51,358 nucleotides of DNA from Acidiferrobacterales bacterium. GTDB taxonomy: Bacteria; Pseudomonadota; Gammaproteobacteria; Arenicellales; Poriferihabitantaceae. Made by a program: the position numbers and the translations under genes. Positions 16,565 through 24,941 of the stretch are shown piece by piece. Numbering within the stretch: the stretch's first letter is position 1; each line of letters starts with the position of its first letter. The notes under the pieces were generated by a model. It searched no databases. It saw only the letters and a list, made by a program, of their open reading frames with translations, and was not told the origin of the DNA. Location of the stretch: contig JAHQWE010000117.1 of NCBI GenBank assembly GCA_019633985.1, positions 1 to 51,358 of the forward strand, read 5' to 3'.

Positions 16565-16888
16565 TTATTCGTATGTTGCTTGTTTTAAGTAAGCTGCGAG
16601 ATTGGCAATCTCTTCATCGGTCAAAGGTTTCGCCATCATGATCATCAATGACGAGTTTGGGCCAATTTTTATTCCATCTCTGTAAGTTTCCAACTTCGAG
16701 GTGGTGTAAGCGATCTCCTGTCCAGATATTTTCGGATAACTGGCCACCCCTTTTCCCGCCGGTCCATGACAGTTGACGCACGTTTTGTTATACCTCGTCT
16801 CCCCTGCCTCGATATCTCCGCTTGATGCCTGCATAGAAAACCCCAGGAAGAATGAGAAAAGGAGCCCCGTAACTATTTTATTTATCAC
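16565..16888 (-). CDS. Small class I cytochrome c
   Basis: A 107-residue protein with a GTG start at 16888 and a signal peptide (core VTGLLFSFFLGFSMQA). It carries one haem-binding CVNCH motif in NKTCVNCHGPAGKG. The axial-ligand Met is probably in SSLMIMMAKPLTDEEI, followed by the typical C-terminal helix IANLAAYLKQATYE. It is the first gene of a two-gene unit with the PQQ sugar dehydrogenase and probably takes electrons from it in the periplasm, passing them to the respiratory chain. Confidence 0.9.
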   Translation of the reverse strand: MINKIVTGLLFSFFLGFSMQASSGDIEAGETRYNKTCVNCHGPAGKGVASYPKISGQEIAYTTSKLETYRDGIKIGPNSSLMIMMAKPLTDEEIANLAAYLKQATYE

Positions 16889-17272
16889 TACAAATATCCA
16901 GAAAAAAGTAAGATACCAATATTATCGGAATTTTATATTAAAGGATGCCATACAAATATTATAGGGAAGTTGTCCCTAGTCGGAGAACTGCGTCTTTTAT
17001 AATCTGCATTTAGCTGCAGCCGACCAATCATATAGCCTGTAGCCTATTATCAGTTTTCAGCCAGAAAGTAGTATCGGAATAGCACATTGCACTTCGAACT
17101 CCATATCACGCAGAAGTAGTGCTAATGTCACTTCACTTTCTCGCGTAAATATCAGCAATGAATCAGCGAAATTTAGCTGCTCTCAATCATTTTTGATTTT
17201 GTTTGAGATGGATTTTGACGAGATCAATCAACAAACCGAGTGCTCTCTGTTTACTACCTCACAAACGGAATC
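16889..17272. other. Intergenic interval, no gene seen
   Basis: This 384-bp AT-rich stretch separates the cytochrome c start from the end of the AhpD-like gene. It should contain the promoter for the cytochrome c/sugar dehydrogenase unit, reading leftward. I see no convincing open frame, RNA or terminator hairpin. Confidence 0.5.
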
Positions 17273-17668
17273 CTAGCCCTTCAGATCATCATCCAGCTCC
17301 ACCTGATAAGCTGTCACCAATGCGTTCGTTTCGCTTGCCATCCCCACTACCGCAATCAACTCCCCCAGCATTTCATCCGTCATCCCTTTTTTTCTCGCCT
17401 GCGCGGTATGACTGCGAATACAATACTCGCAGCTATTCGTCATACTTACTGCCACATAGAGCATCTCCTTTACAAGCGGATCAAGTGCTCCTGGCGCCAT
17501 CACCGACCTTAAACTCTCCCAGGTTCGCTTCAGTGTTTCCGGATGACTGGCCATATATTTCCAAAAGTTGTTCACATCGTCGACGTTGCGCAACGCCTTT
17601 ATTTCATCAAAAACAGCCTGAGATGCGAGGGGGGCCTGTTCGTAGTTCAAGGGAATAATATGTGCCAT
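17273..17668 (-). CDS. AhpD-like carboxymuconolactone decarboxylase family protein
   Basis: A 131-residue protein starting at ATG 17668, preceded by AAGGA seven bases upstream; the longer frame to 17776 has no such signal. The helical core has the AhpD-type active site: EMLYVAVSMTNSCEYCIRSH, with Glu, the CxxC pair and the following His. Proteins of this family act as small peroxidases or alkylhydroperoxidases using the cysteine pair. The C-terminal half (GMTDEMLGELIAVVGMASETNALVTAYQ) is standard for the fold. It is separated by about 430 bp from the DmdA-like gene, so it is probably an independent unit. The physiological substrate is not known. Confidence 0.88.
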   Translation of the reverse strand: MAHIIPLNYEQAPLASQAVFDEIKALRNVDDVNNFWKYMASHPETLKRTWESLRSVMAPGALDPLVKEMLYVAVSMTNSCEYCIRSHTAQARKKGMTDEMLGELIAVVGMASETNALVTAYQVELDDDLKG

Positions 17669-18100
17669 GACAGAGTCCTTAAGTGAGAAATAGAGTTGGT
17701 TTGAGTCGATGTCGCGCTCTGCGCGCAGACTGATTGGAGGTTGTGTGCAGAACCGTCCATCCACAAACGTTTCCATCCCGAAAGCGTTAGATTCAATGTG
17801 GTACGTTCCAAATTATTTTTGACATCAAACACAACAATAGGTGTTTGCTCGGTTCCAATGCGCTTGAAGACATCTGCGATGGTGACACTTGCCCCAATCT
17901 GAGAGTCACCCTTGAACCCTTGCATCAACAAGCGCTTGTATTCTTGCCGCCTGAATCAAGATAGAAAATTTTAATATATCACTTCCAGCGTCAACTGGTC
18001 ATTCACACAAGGGATTCCGCTGAAGTTGTGCATCAGCTGCTTGACGATCGCGTTTCTTCGCAAAAGTCCCGTGTTGCGCTTCGTACATCGTTGGCTACTC
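17669..18100. other. Intergenic interval with a doubtful short frame
   Basis: This 432-bp stretch lies between the AhpD-like gene and the DmdA-like gene. A minus-strand frame at 17647-17931 reads plausibly for about 45 residues (GASVTIADVFKRIGTEQTPI) before turning into unlikely sequence and overlapping the AhpD start. It has no good ribosome binding site, so it could be a gene remnant or chance. I do not call it as a gene. Confidence 0.4.
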
Positions 18101-19231
18101 TCAGGCAGTTGACAAATCGATCATCGGTAGTTGACTCACCATTCCATATCGCTCTTCACCGTCTTCACTCACTATGAGCACCTCAGATCCGTGATCCCAG
18201 TGATTGTGAGAAATCATACCGAGTCCAACATTCTTTTGGAAACGTGGAGACCAAACTGCGGAAGTAACTTGGCCAACACGTGCATCGTTTAACAAAACAC
18301 TCCAAGCTTGAGATACCGGTGGACAGGGGTCCCCACTAAAAATCAATCCGCGTATTTGTTGCTTGACACCCTCAGCGTCAATTCTTCTTAGCGCCTCCAG
18401 TCCAATATAGTCAACGCTGCCGTCTAGCTGACAGTATCGATCCAAACCACATTCAAATGGATTGTTTTGCCTCGTCATTTCATTGCCATACGACATTAAC
18501 CCCCCTTCAATTCGCTCAATCAGATTGGGGGAACCGGGTCGCAAATTCAAATCTTGACCTGCATCCCAGCACGCGTCCCACAGAGCCGGACCTAAGCTGC
18601 TGTCATCGAGATAGATTTCAAATCCACCTTGCTTGCTGTAGCCCGCTCGAGCAACTACTAATGGATGCCCTTGAAAAGACAGCTTTTTAAATCGGAAAAA
18701 TGCGATAGAACGCACACTCTCGCCAAATACTTTCTCTAACAGATCATCAGATTTGGGACCTTGTACGGCTAAAGGCCAGACATCGGGCTCGTCGACCGAT
18801 ACGTCGAGCCGCAACCCATACGCCAGGGCTTTTGCCCAGAGCAATACATCCGAATCTGCTATAGAAAACCAATAGTGATCGTTAGCGAGCTTCAGTATCA
18901 CTGGATCATTGAGCAAACCACCCGCTTCATCCACCATTGGCGCATAAAAACACTGACCCACTTGCCCTGCCGACAAGTCTCTGGGCGTCATTAATTGCGC
19001 CAAGTGGGCTGCATCAGGGCCCTTCAGCTCAACCTGTCTTTGACATCCAACATCCCATAATTGGACATGGTTCTTAAGATGTGTGTAGTCACTTTGTTGT
19101 GATTCGCCGAACCCCTTGGGAAGCAACGTGTGATTGACGATTGAGAAGTCGGTAACTCCCGCCCGCTCTACTCTGCTTTTATAGGGGGTTGCACGTTGTC
19201 GAATAGACGTTTGTAGTTTGGATGCGGGCAT
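18101..19231 (-). CDS. dmdA: DmdA-like tetrahydrofolate-dependent demethylase (GcvT fold)
   Basis: A 376-residue GcvT-fold protein. ATG 19231 overlaps the preceding stop as TAATG, so I prefer it to the upstream frame. Its motif set is that of dimethylsulfoniopropionate demethylase, not glycine-cleavage T protein: HVQLWDVGCQRQVELKGPDA, MTPRDLSAGQVGQCFYAPM, LNDPVILKLANDHYWFSIAD, ARAGYSKQGGFEIYLDD and ERIEGGLMSYGNEMTRQNNP. DmdA transfers a methyl group from DMSP to tetrahydrofolate, giving methylmercaptopropionate. Length matches known DmdA (about 370). It ends an operon encoding an FMN hydroxyacid dehydrogenase, a ThDP enzyme and a hydroxyisourate-hydrolase-like protein, which is not the usual dmd setting, so another methylated substrate is possible. 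No dmdC or dmdD is nearby. Confidence 0.75.
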   Translation of the reverse strand: MPASKLQTSIRQRATPYKSRVERAGVTDFSIVNHTLLPKGFGESQQSDYTHLKNHVQLWDVGCQRQVELKGPDAAHLAQLMTPRDLSAGQVGQCFYAPMVDEAGGLLNDPVILKLANDHYWFSIADSDVLLWAKALAYGLRLDVSVDEPDVWPLAVQGPKSDDLLEKVFGESVRSIAFFRFKKLSFQGHPLVVARAGYSKQGGFEIYLDDSSLGPALWDACWDAGQDLNLRPGSPNLIERIEGGLMSYGNEMTRQNNPFECGLDRYCQLDGSVDYIGLEALRRIDAEGVKQQIRGLIFSGDPCPPVSQAWSVLLNDARVGQVTSAVWSPRFQKNVGLGMISHNHWDHGSEVLIVSEDGEERYGMVSQLPMIDLSTA

Positions 19232-19587
19232 TATTCCGACCACCACACGGTGTAGGAATGTGGAGATAGTACGAGAGGAATATGATATCGCTGTTCCCGC
19301 GACGCCATGGTAAATCGGACAACCGAAGTCTGCATATTCTGGTTCACGTGTTCCAGGCCGTGCTTCGCGACCAAGTACTCATAACCATAAAAAACCAATT
19401 CGTATTCTGCGGCATCGCTCTGGTTTGAAACTGCCACCTCTTGTGCGATTCTGCCTTCTTCATCGCTACGAGCCTCAAACACCAGTTCCCGGTCGTTGTC
19501 AGGATAAACTGCATACAAAGCAACTCGAATACCCACCGCAGACTGACCAGCTACCGCATCGAGAACATGAGAAGTGAGTTTCGTCAT
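19231..19587 (-). CDS. 5-Hydroxyisourate hydrolase-like (transthyretin-related) protein
   Basis: A 118-residue protein starting at ATG 19587, coupled on both sides by TAATG overlaps. It has the family's N-terminal His motif (LTSHVLDAVAGQ), the SDEEGRI turn and the strand YHIPLVLSPHSY near the end. 5-Hydroxyisourate hydrolases normally end in a YRGS tetrapeptide that shapes the active site; here the end is YTVWWSE. The protein also has a longer middle (NQSDAAEYELVFYGYEYLVAKHG). I therefore expect the transthyretin-like tetramer fold but a substrate other than, or as well as, hydroxyisourate. No urate oxidase or OHCU decarboxylase gene is present in the window. It is the third gene of the four-gene operon. 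Confidence 0.78.
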   Translation of the reverse strand: MTKLTSHVLDAVAGQSAVGIRVALYAVYPDNDRELVFEARSDEEGRIAQEVAVSNQSDAAEYELVFYGYEYLVAKHGLEHVNQNMQTSVVRFTMASREQRYHIPLVLSPHSYTVWWSE

Positions 19588-21302
19588 TATTCGATGGACG
19601 CCTTGTCGCGTTTGCTGGTGGTAGCCAACACAATAGGACTGATATAGCCCTTGGTTTTGACATTGACGCAGGCGGTTTTCCCGCTGGCAATCGCGCGCTT
19701 CACCGCGGGTACCAAATCTTCAGGGTTCTCAACCAGTTCACCATAACCGCCGAGACCTTCGAACATCGCATGGAATGGAATATCCCTGAAGTCAGTCGCG
19801 AAGTGCGTGCCCGAGGTGAACAGCCTCTCCTGTTGTTGCGAGATACAATCCAAGCCGCCGTTGTTATCGATGATCACGACAATGGGTAGATTTTCCTGAA
19901 ACGCCGCTTCTACCGATAACCCTCCTGAGAGAAAAGCCCCGTCACCGCTAATCAATACTACGTTATCAGTCGGGTTCACCATTTTTGCGGTAATCGCAAA
20001 AGAGACACCCACTCCAAGCATACTGAACGTACCCGGGTGCAAAATATTCCCCAATTTCTGACCTTGATATCCTGCAATGTTCACCGCGATCTCAGACCAA
20101 AAATGGGTATTGCCGCCATCGATAACGAGCCAGTCTCGGTCGTTCAATGCTTTTTGAACATCCAGCGCCAGATTGAGCGGATGAATCTGTCCTCCAGTTT
20201 CAGCCAGATCAGGAACATCTGCCACGGTTTTTTCCACCCACTGCCCGCGACGCTCGCGGTTTAAATCAAACCAGCTCTGGAATCGCCTCTTTAAAGGGGG
20301 GTGATCGAGCAGTGTTTTGAGAAATGCGCCAGGATCGCTTAATAAAATAGTGTCTGCAGATCGATTCATTTCCAGTTCCTCATGGGAACCATTGATACAA
20401 ACCAAATGAGTGGTTGAGGGGAACAGTGGCGGATTACCAAAATTCATCTGATTATCCAATCTCGCACCTACCATCAATACCAGGTCAGATTCATCAATTG
20501 CCGCTTTCGATGGCGTATATTGATGCACATCTGCCAATCCCATATAAGCATGGGATTCTTCACCCAGTAATTTTTGGTGATAAGGAACGTTAAAAACAGG
20601 AATCGCACATTGGTGACCCACTTGCTCCATTAGCTGCTCTGCTTGTGACCACCACACGCCGTGTCCACCAATAAGAATGGGCCTTTCTGCATTTTCAAGG
20701 GCAGCCATGATTTTCTGCAGCTGTTGTGGATCCGGAAACGCTCGGGGTGGAGTCTGATAAGCGTGATCGAAAGGGCGTTCTTCCTGCGCCACCGATTCTT
20801 CAAAAGAGCTGAACATAATATCCACCGGCAAACTTAAATGTACCGGCCCTGGATACCCGCCAGTGGCAATTTTAAACGCTCGGTCAACAAATTCTGGAAT
20901 TCGTTCACCGTCTGTGATCTGGGCGCTGTACTTGGTAAGCGGTGCTGCAATGGCGACATCGTCGATTTCCTTAAAACCGCCCGCACCCTGTCTTTTCAGT
21001 GTACTGGAACCGGTCACAAAAATAATCGGAGAGCGCTCGCCCCAGGCTTCCATCATCGCGGGCACCGCATTGGCGAACCCCTCAGGACCAACCAGACAAA
21101 CCGCCGGATGCCGGGTAATGCGGGTATAGCCATCGGCAAGGTGACCAGCTACTTGCTCATGGGGCGCATTGATAACGGGAATACCGCATTCCATCAAGCC
21201 TTCCAGAGCCGGATTACAAAACCCGCCGCTTAGGGTAAAAACCTGCTTGACACCTTTTTGCTGCAACGCACGTGCAAGCAACATGCCACCACGTATTTTC
21301 AT
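19587..21302 (-). CDS. ThDP-dependent decarboxylase/lyase-like enzyme
   Basis: A 571-residue three-domain ThDP enzyme starting at ATG 21302 with AGAGAA upstream. The Pyr domain has TLSGGFCNPALEG and the catalytic Glu in APHEQVAGHLADGYTRI. The middle domain begins near PILIGGHGVWW. The PP domain carries GDGAFLSGGLSVEAAFQ...DNNGG. It resembles acetolactate synthase, oxalyl-CoA decarboxylase and 2-hydroxyacyl-CoA lyase in layout, so the reaction cannot be fixed. It sits 38 bp after an FMN alpha-hydroxy-acid dehydrogenase gene. As in mandelate degradation, the pair could oxidise a 2-hydroxyacid to a 2-oxoacid and then cleave or decarboxylate it. Its stop overlaps the next start (TAATG). Confidence 0.85.
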   Translation of the reverse strand: MKIRGGMLLARALQQKGVKQVFTLSGGFCNPALEGLMECGIPVINAPHEQVAGHLADGYTRITRHPAVCLVGPEGFANAVPAMMEAWGERSPIIFVTGSSTLKRQGAGGFKEIDDVAIAAPLTKYSAQITDGERIPEFVDRAFKIATGGYPGPVHLSLPVDIMFSSFEESVAQEERPFDHAYQTPPRAFPDPQQLQKIMAALENAERPILIGGHGVWWSQAEQLMEQVGHQCAIPVFNVPYHQKLLGEESHAYMGLADVHQYTPSKAAIDESDLVLMVGARLDNQMNFGNPPLFPSTTHLVCINGSHEELEMNRSADTILLSDPGAFLKTLLDHPPLKRRFQSWFDLNRERRGQWVEKTVADVPDLAETGGQIHPLNLALDVQKALNDRDWLVIDGGNTHFWSEIAVNIAGYQGQKLGNILHPGTFSMLGVGVSFAITAKMVNPTDNVVLISGDGAFLSGGLSVEAAFQENLPIVVIIDNNGGLDCISQQQERLFTSGTHFATDFRDIPFHAMFEGLGGYGELVENPEDLVPAVKRAIASGKTACVNVKTKGYISPIVLATTSKRDKASIE

Positions 21303-21340
21303 TTCAATTCTCTAGTGGAAAAGGAAAAATACCATCAATT

Positions 21341-22447
21341 TTATTCAACCAGCATTTGCGGACCAATTTGCTCTATATCCGCACAGCCTAACTGCGCCAG
21401 AGTGAGCTGTATTTCGTTAATGATCAAATCCAACACCTGATTCAGTCCCTCCTCTCCATTCGCTCCCATGCCGTAGGAAAGACTGCGACCCAACATCACA
21501 AAATCAGCGCCCATTGCCAACGCCTTGACGACACCCTCTCCGTCACGGACACCACTATCAAAAATCAAGCAGAGTTCGTCACCTACCGCCTTTCGAATCT
21601 TTGGCAATTGCTCAATCGCTGCGGGCGCGCTGCCCAATTGTCGTCCACCGTGATTGGAGACATAAATACCATCTACCCCGGCATCACGTATTCGCACAGC
21701 GTCTTCGGGTGAGAGCACGCCTTTTACGATGAGCTTTCCCTGCCACTCAGTGCGCAACCGATCCAGGAAATGCCAATCAGCCAGCCCGCGTTTGGCGTCT
21801 CGATCAAATTCTCCCTCAGCAAAATTTCCCAGGGAAGGTGCACCCGCAACGAGTGTCGGAATCGACCACAATGGATGCAACGCAAAATCCAGAAACTGCC
21901 GAGGACCGATTTTCAGGGGAGATTTAAAACCGTTCCGCATATCTCGTCTTCGTGGAGCGACTTCAGGCACATCGACGGTAAGAATCAGGTTTTGATATCC
22001 TGCTTTTCTCGCTCTCTCCACCAGCGACATCGCTTGCTCTTCAGATTGCCCCATATAAAGCTGGAACCAGGCATTGCCATTGGCCCATTTCCCAACGTCC
22101 TCAATGGAGCTAGAAGACATCGTTGAAAGGCAATGAGGGATATTCAGTCGCGTGGCTGCCTGCGCTAGCAGCCGATCTCCCTTTGGATGGGCAAGATTGC
22201 ACATTCCCATGGGTGCAATACCAAATGGCAGTCCCCACTGATGATTGAGGCATTTCTTGGTGAGTTGTTTTTCATCCACATTCACCAAAACACGGGGCAA
22301 CAGCTTTATCTGGTTCAGGCTTCGCTGATTTCGCAGATTAGCCCCTTCGTCTCCTGCGGCACCATCGATGTAATCAAACACCAGTTTTGGCATTTTTAAT
22401 CGCGCGATTCGCCGCGCGTCTTCAACACTATAAATTGCAGTCAACAT
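21341..22447 (-). CDS. FMN-dependent alpha-hydroxy-acid dehydrogenase/oxidase
   Basis: A 368-residue TIM-barrel flavoenzyme. The frame opens at TTG 22465, but ATG 22447 begins directly with the typical SVEDARRIARLKMPKLVFDY start. Family signatures include FDYIDGAAGDEG, PFGIAPMGMCNLAHPKGD, the active-site segment YVSNHGGRQLGSAPAAIEQL with catalytic His and substrate-binding Arg, and the FMN phosphate site DSGVRDGEGVVKALAMGADF with VMLGRSLSYG. Enzymes of this family oxidise L-lactate, glycolate, mandelate or other 2-hydroxyacids. It is the first gene of the operon with the ThDP enzyme, hydroxyisourate-hydrolase-like and DmdA-like proteins; the substrate is unknown. Confidence 0.92.
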   Translation of the reverse strand: MLTAIYSVEDARRIARLKMPKLVFDYIDGAAGDEGANLRNQRSLNQIKLLPRVLVNVDEKQLTKKCLNHQWGLPFGIAPMGMCNLAHPKGDRLLAQAATRLNIPHCLSTMSSSSIEDVGKWANGNAWFQLYMGQSEEQAMSLVERARKAGYQNLILTVDVPEVAPRRRDMRNGFKSPLKIGPRQFLDFALHPLWSIPTLVAGAPSLGNFAEGEFDRDAKRGLADWHFLDRLRTEWQGKLIVKGVLSPEDAVRIRDAGVDGIYVSNHGGRQLGSAPAAIEQLPKIRKAVGDELCLIFDSGVRDGEGVVKALAMGADFVMLGRSLSYGMGANGEEGLNQVLDLIINEIQLTLAQLGCADIEQIGPQMLVE

Positions 22448-22772
22448 GGCGCCGGAGTATAACAATGGCTGGGGAAATGGCGAGCGATCACCTTGGATGA
22501 ATTCCGCTGCTATCTGTTACCTGCATTGACCTATCCAACTTATATATGCCCTGAGCCTGGGGAAAACGCTGAGTTTTTGACAAAGATCGATGAAAAGCGC
22601 AAATAGATAATGAATTGGTTTAATTTTGTCAGCCCTTTTTTTCGCTAGGGTCTATACTCCCGCCGCGCTTTACAGTTCGCCCTCGTCAATAGAAATTCGG
22701 GCAGCCCTTCCGCAATCCTGGTTCGAGTTTTTTTTGCTCACCAATTTATTTTTTTACTCTCAAAATTTTCCA
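22448..22772. promoter_or_regulatory. Divergent intergenic region between the FMN enzyme operon and sulP
   Basis: This AT-rich stretch lies between two divergent genes and must hold promoters for both. TTGACA at 22577-22582 and GATAAT at 22606-22611 are promoter-like words, but their 23-bp spacing is too long for a standard sigma-70 site. The sulP reading frame is open from TTG 22626, so part of this region may be translated. No operator was recognised. Confidence 0.35.
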
Positions 22773-24389
22773 TTGCGTCGATTAACCACTATCGCTGACT
22801 TCGCTCGTCGGCTTCGCCTTCCCGAAACAGCCCGTTCCGTCCGACCTTTGGGGTTCGACCAGATCAGAGTTGAAACACTATCAGGATTAACCGTGGCGTT
22901 AGCATTAGTGCCGGAGGCCATTGCCTTTGCTTTCGTTGCTGGTGTTGCTCCCCTTGTAGGACTCTATGCGGCATTTATCGTTGGTTTAATCACCGCAATA
23001 TTCGGAGGTCGCCCGGGTATGATTTCAGGTGCAACTGGTGCATTAGCGGTTGTGATGGTGTCGCTGGTTGCTGAACATGGCGTTCAGTACCTATTTGCTG
23101 CCGTTGTTTTGATGGGTGTGATACAAGTAACGGCAGGGGTTTTACGACTGGGTAAATTTATCCGAATGGTTCCCCACCCTGTGATGCTGGGTTTTGTGAA
23201 CGGACTGGCGATTGTCATATTCCTTGCGCAACTCGGCCAGTTCAAGATGACCAATGAGCTGGGCGAAGTCGAGTGGATGCAAGGTCCTATTCTCTGGACA
23301 ACGCTATTGCTCGTCGGTGTGACTATGTTGTTAATCCATTTTACTCCGCGGATCACCAAACTCATTCCCGCGCCTTTGGCTGCAATCGCTGGCATTGCCG
23401 CGGTAGTTATATTTTTTGATATTCCAGTTCCCCGAGTCGGTGACCTCGCCTCATTAAAAGGCGGTTTGCCTTCATTCTCGATTCCAACGGTGCCATTTAA
23501 TATGGACACTCTGTATATCATCCTCCCCTATTCAATCATTCTGGCGGCAATTGGTCTGATCGAAAGCCTTTTGACTTTGAACTTGGTAGGTGAAATCACC
23601 AACAAACGCGGAGGCGCCTCGCAAGAGTGTGTGGCGCAAGGCGTGGCAAATACGGTAACCGGTTTCTTTGGCGGCATGGGCGGCTGCGCAATGATTGGGC
23701 AATCCATGATTAACGTCAATTCGGGTGGTCGCTCTCGGCTATCTGGCATTGCCGCAGCATTGTTTTTGCTCAGTTTTATTTTATTTGCGAGTCCGGTAAT
23801 CGAACTCATTCCCCTCGCAGCATTAGTCGGGGTCATGTTTATGGTGGTGATCGGCACCTTCGCCTGGCAAAGCCTGACAATCCTCAGAATAATTCCTCGG
23901 TCCGATGCCTTTGTCATTCTCCTCGTGACAGCGGTTACCGTGATGGAAGATTTAGCAATCGCTGTGGTTGTTGGCGTTATTGTCTCAGCACTGGTTTATG
24001 CCTGGAATGCGGCATCGATGATTCAGGCCAAGGCTCGACCCTCGATCACTGAGATCGGTGCAAGAGTCTACGAGATCGAAGGGCCGCTGTTTTTCGGATC
24101 AGCTACACGATTCCAGGAATTATTTCAGCCGATGGATGATCCGGAAGTCGTCATACTCGACTTTCAGGGTTCCAGAGTAGTGGATCAATCTGCTCTGCAG
24201 GCGATTGAAGCGGTGGCAGCGAAGTATCGCAACGCCGGAAAACGATTACAGCTCAGACATCTCACACCGGACTGCCATAAGTTGCTGACCACCGCAGAGC
24301 AACTGATGGTGGATCGGGATGATGACCCCGATTACGGACTGGCAGTGGATTACGACGTCAAGCCGGGACGCCTTGGTGGCAATCATTAG
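22773..24389 (+). CDS. SulP-family anion transporter with STAS domain
   Basis: I place the start at TTG 22773 (538 residues). The frame is open from TTG 22626, but the extra 49 residues are unlike a SulP N-terminus; neither start has a strong ribosome binding site. The SulP signature is intact: LSGLTVALALVPEAIAFAFV, GVAPLVGLYAAF and RPGMISGATGALAVV. About 12-14 helices follow, including GGMGGCAMIGQSMINVNSGG. A C-terminal cytoplasmic STAS domain begins near VYEIEGPLFFGSATRFQELF, with VVILDFQGSRVVDQSAL. SulP proteins import sulfate, bicarbonate, dicarboxylates or other anions, and the substrate is not determined. It is divergent from the four-gene operon, so a link (for example uptake of an organic acid) is possible. 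Confidence 0.9.
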   Translation: MRRLTTIADFARRLRLPETARSVRPLGFDQIRVETLSGLTVALALVPEAIAFAFVAGVAPLVGLYAAFIVGLITAIFGGRPGMISGATGALAVVMVSLVAEHGVQYLFAAVVLMGVIQVTAGVLRLGKFIRMVPHPVMLGFVNGLAIVIFLAQLGQFKMTNELGEVEWMQGPILWTTLLLVGVTMLLIHFTPRITKLIPAPLAAIAGIAAVVIFFDIPVPRVGDLASLKGGLPSFSIPTVPFNMDTLYIILPYSIILAAIGLIESLLTLNLVGEITNKRGGASQECVAQGVANTVTGFFGGMGGCAMIGQSMINVNSGGRSRLSGIAAALFLLSFILFASPVIELIPLAALVGVMFMVVIGTFAWQSLTILRIIPRSDAFVILLVTAVTVMEDLAIAVVVGVIVSALVYAWNAASMIQAKARPSITEIGARVYEIEGPLFFGSATRFQELFQPMDDPEVVILDFQGSRVVDQSALQAIEAVAAKYRNAGKRLQLRHLTPDCHKLLTTAEQLMVDRDDDPDYGLAVDYDVKPGRLGGNH

Positions 24390-24455
24390 GACTCTGTTTC
24401 CGCTATCATTCCGCGATGGTAATCTCGATTCTCAATCCTCTTGATTTGACTTCTT

Positions 24456-24932
24456 ATGTCTAAAATTGTCATTTTGCTTATGGTGGTGCTGGCCGCCATC
24501 TATTTTTACAAGCGTTACTCCGGCGGCGCTCTCGACATGGACGCGAACCTAGAGAAAGGCAAAGCTTTTCTCGCTGAAAACAAGGGTCGTGAAGGAGTTA
24601 TTACTACCCCATCCGGATTGCAATATGAAATTTTGACGCCAGGTGAGAATCAGAATCATCCTGGTCCGAGCGATAAGGTAAAAGTGCACTATCACGGCAC
24701 ACTCATTGACGGCACCGTCTTTGACAGCTCAGTGCAACGCAATGAACCGATTTCTTTTGGGTTAAATCAGGTCATTAAGGGCTGGACAGAGGGCGTGCAA
24801 CTTATGTCCCCAGGCGACAAGTTTCGTTTTTTTATTCCCCCTGACCTAGCGTACGGAAAACGGCGAGCCGGCCCCATTGGCCCGGGATCTACCCTGATCT
24901 TCGACGTAGAACTACTGGAGATTGGTGGGTAG
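24456..24932 (+). CDS. FKBP-type peptidyl-prolyl cis-trans isomerase
   Basis: A 158-residue protein. Residues 1-20 are a hydrophobic signal-anchor (IVILLMVVLAAIYFY), followed by a short KGKAFLAENKGREGVITTPSGLQYEIL linker typical of FkpA/FklB/Mip-like enzymes (quoted here only as region about 35-60). The FKBP domain has KVKVHYHGTLIDGTVFDSS, FGLNQVIKGWTEGVQLM, DKFRFFIPPDLAYG and GSTLIFDVELLEI, with all main active-site aromatics present. Anchored to the inner membrane with the domain in the periplasm, it would assist folding of exported proteins. It lacks the dimerisation domain of FkpA. It is convergent with the next gene, with nine bases between them. Confidence 0.92.
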   Translation: MSKIVILLMVVLAAIYFYKRYSGGALDMDANLEKGKAFLAENKGREGVITTPSGLQYEILTPGENQNHPGPSDKVKVHYHGTLIDGTVFDSSVQRNEPISFGLNQVIKGWTEGVQLMSPGDKFRFFIPPDLAYGKRRAGPIGPGSTLIFDVELLEIGG

Positions 24933-24941
24933 TTCTGCCAC

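Noticed and set aside
17647-17931. A 94-residue minus-strand frame upstream of the AhpD-like gene
   Set aside because: Its first half looks protein-like, but it overlaps the AhpD start, lacks a ribosome binding site and matches no family I know; possibly a remnant.
22626-22772. N-terminal extension of the SulP frame from TTG 22626
   Set aside because: The extra 49 residues are unlike SulP N-termini and no ribosome binding site supports that start, although the frame is open.
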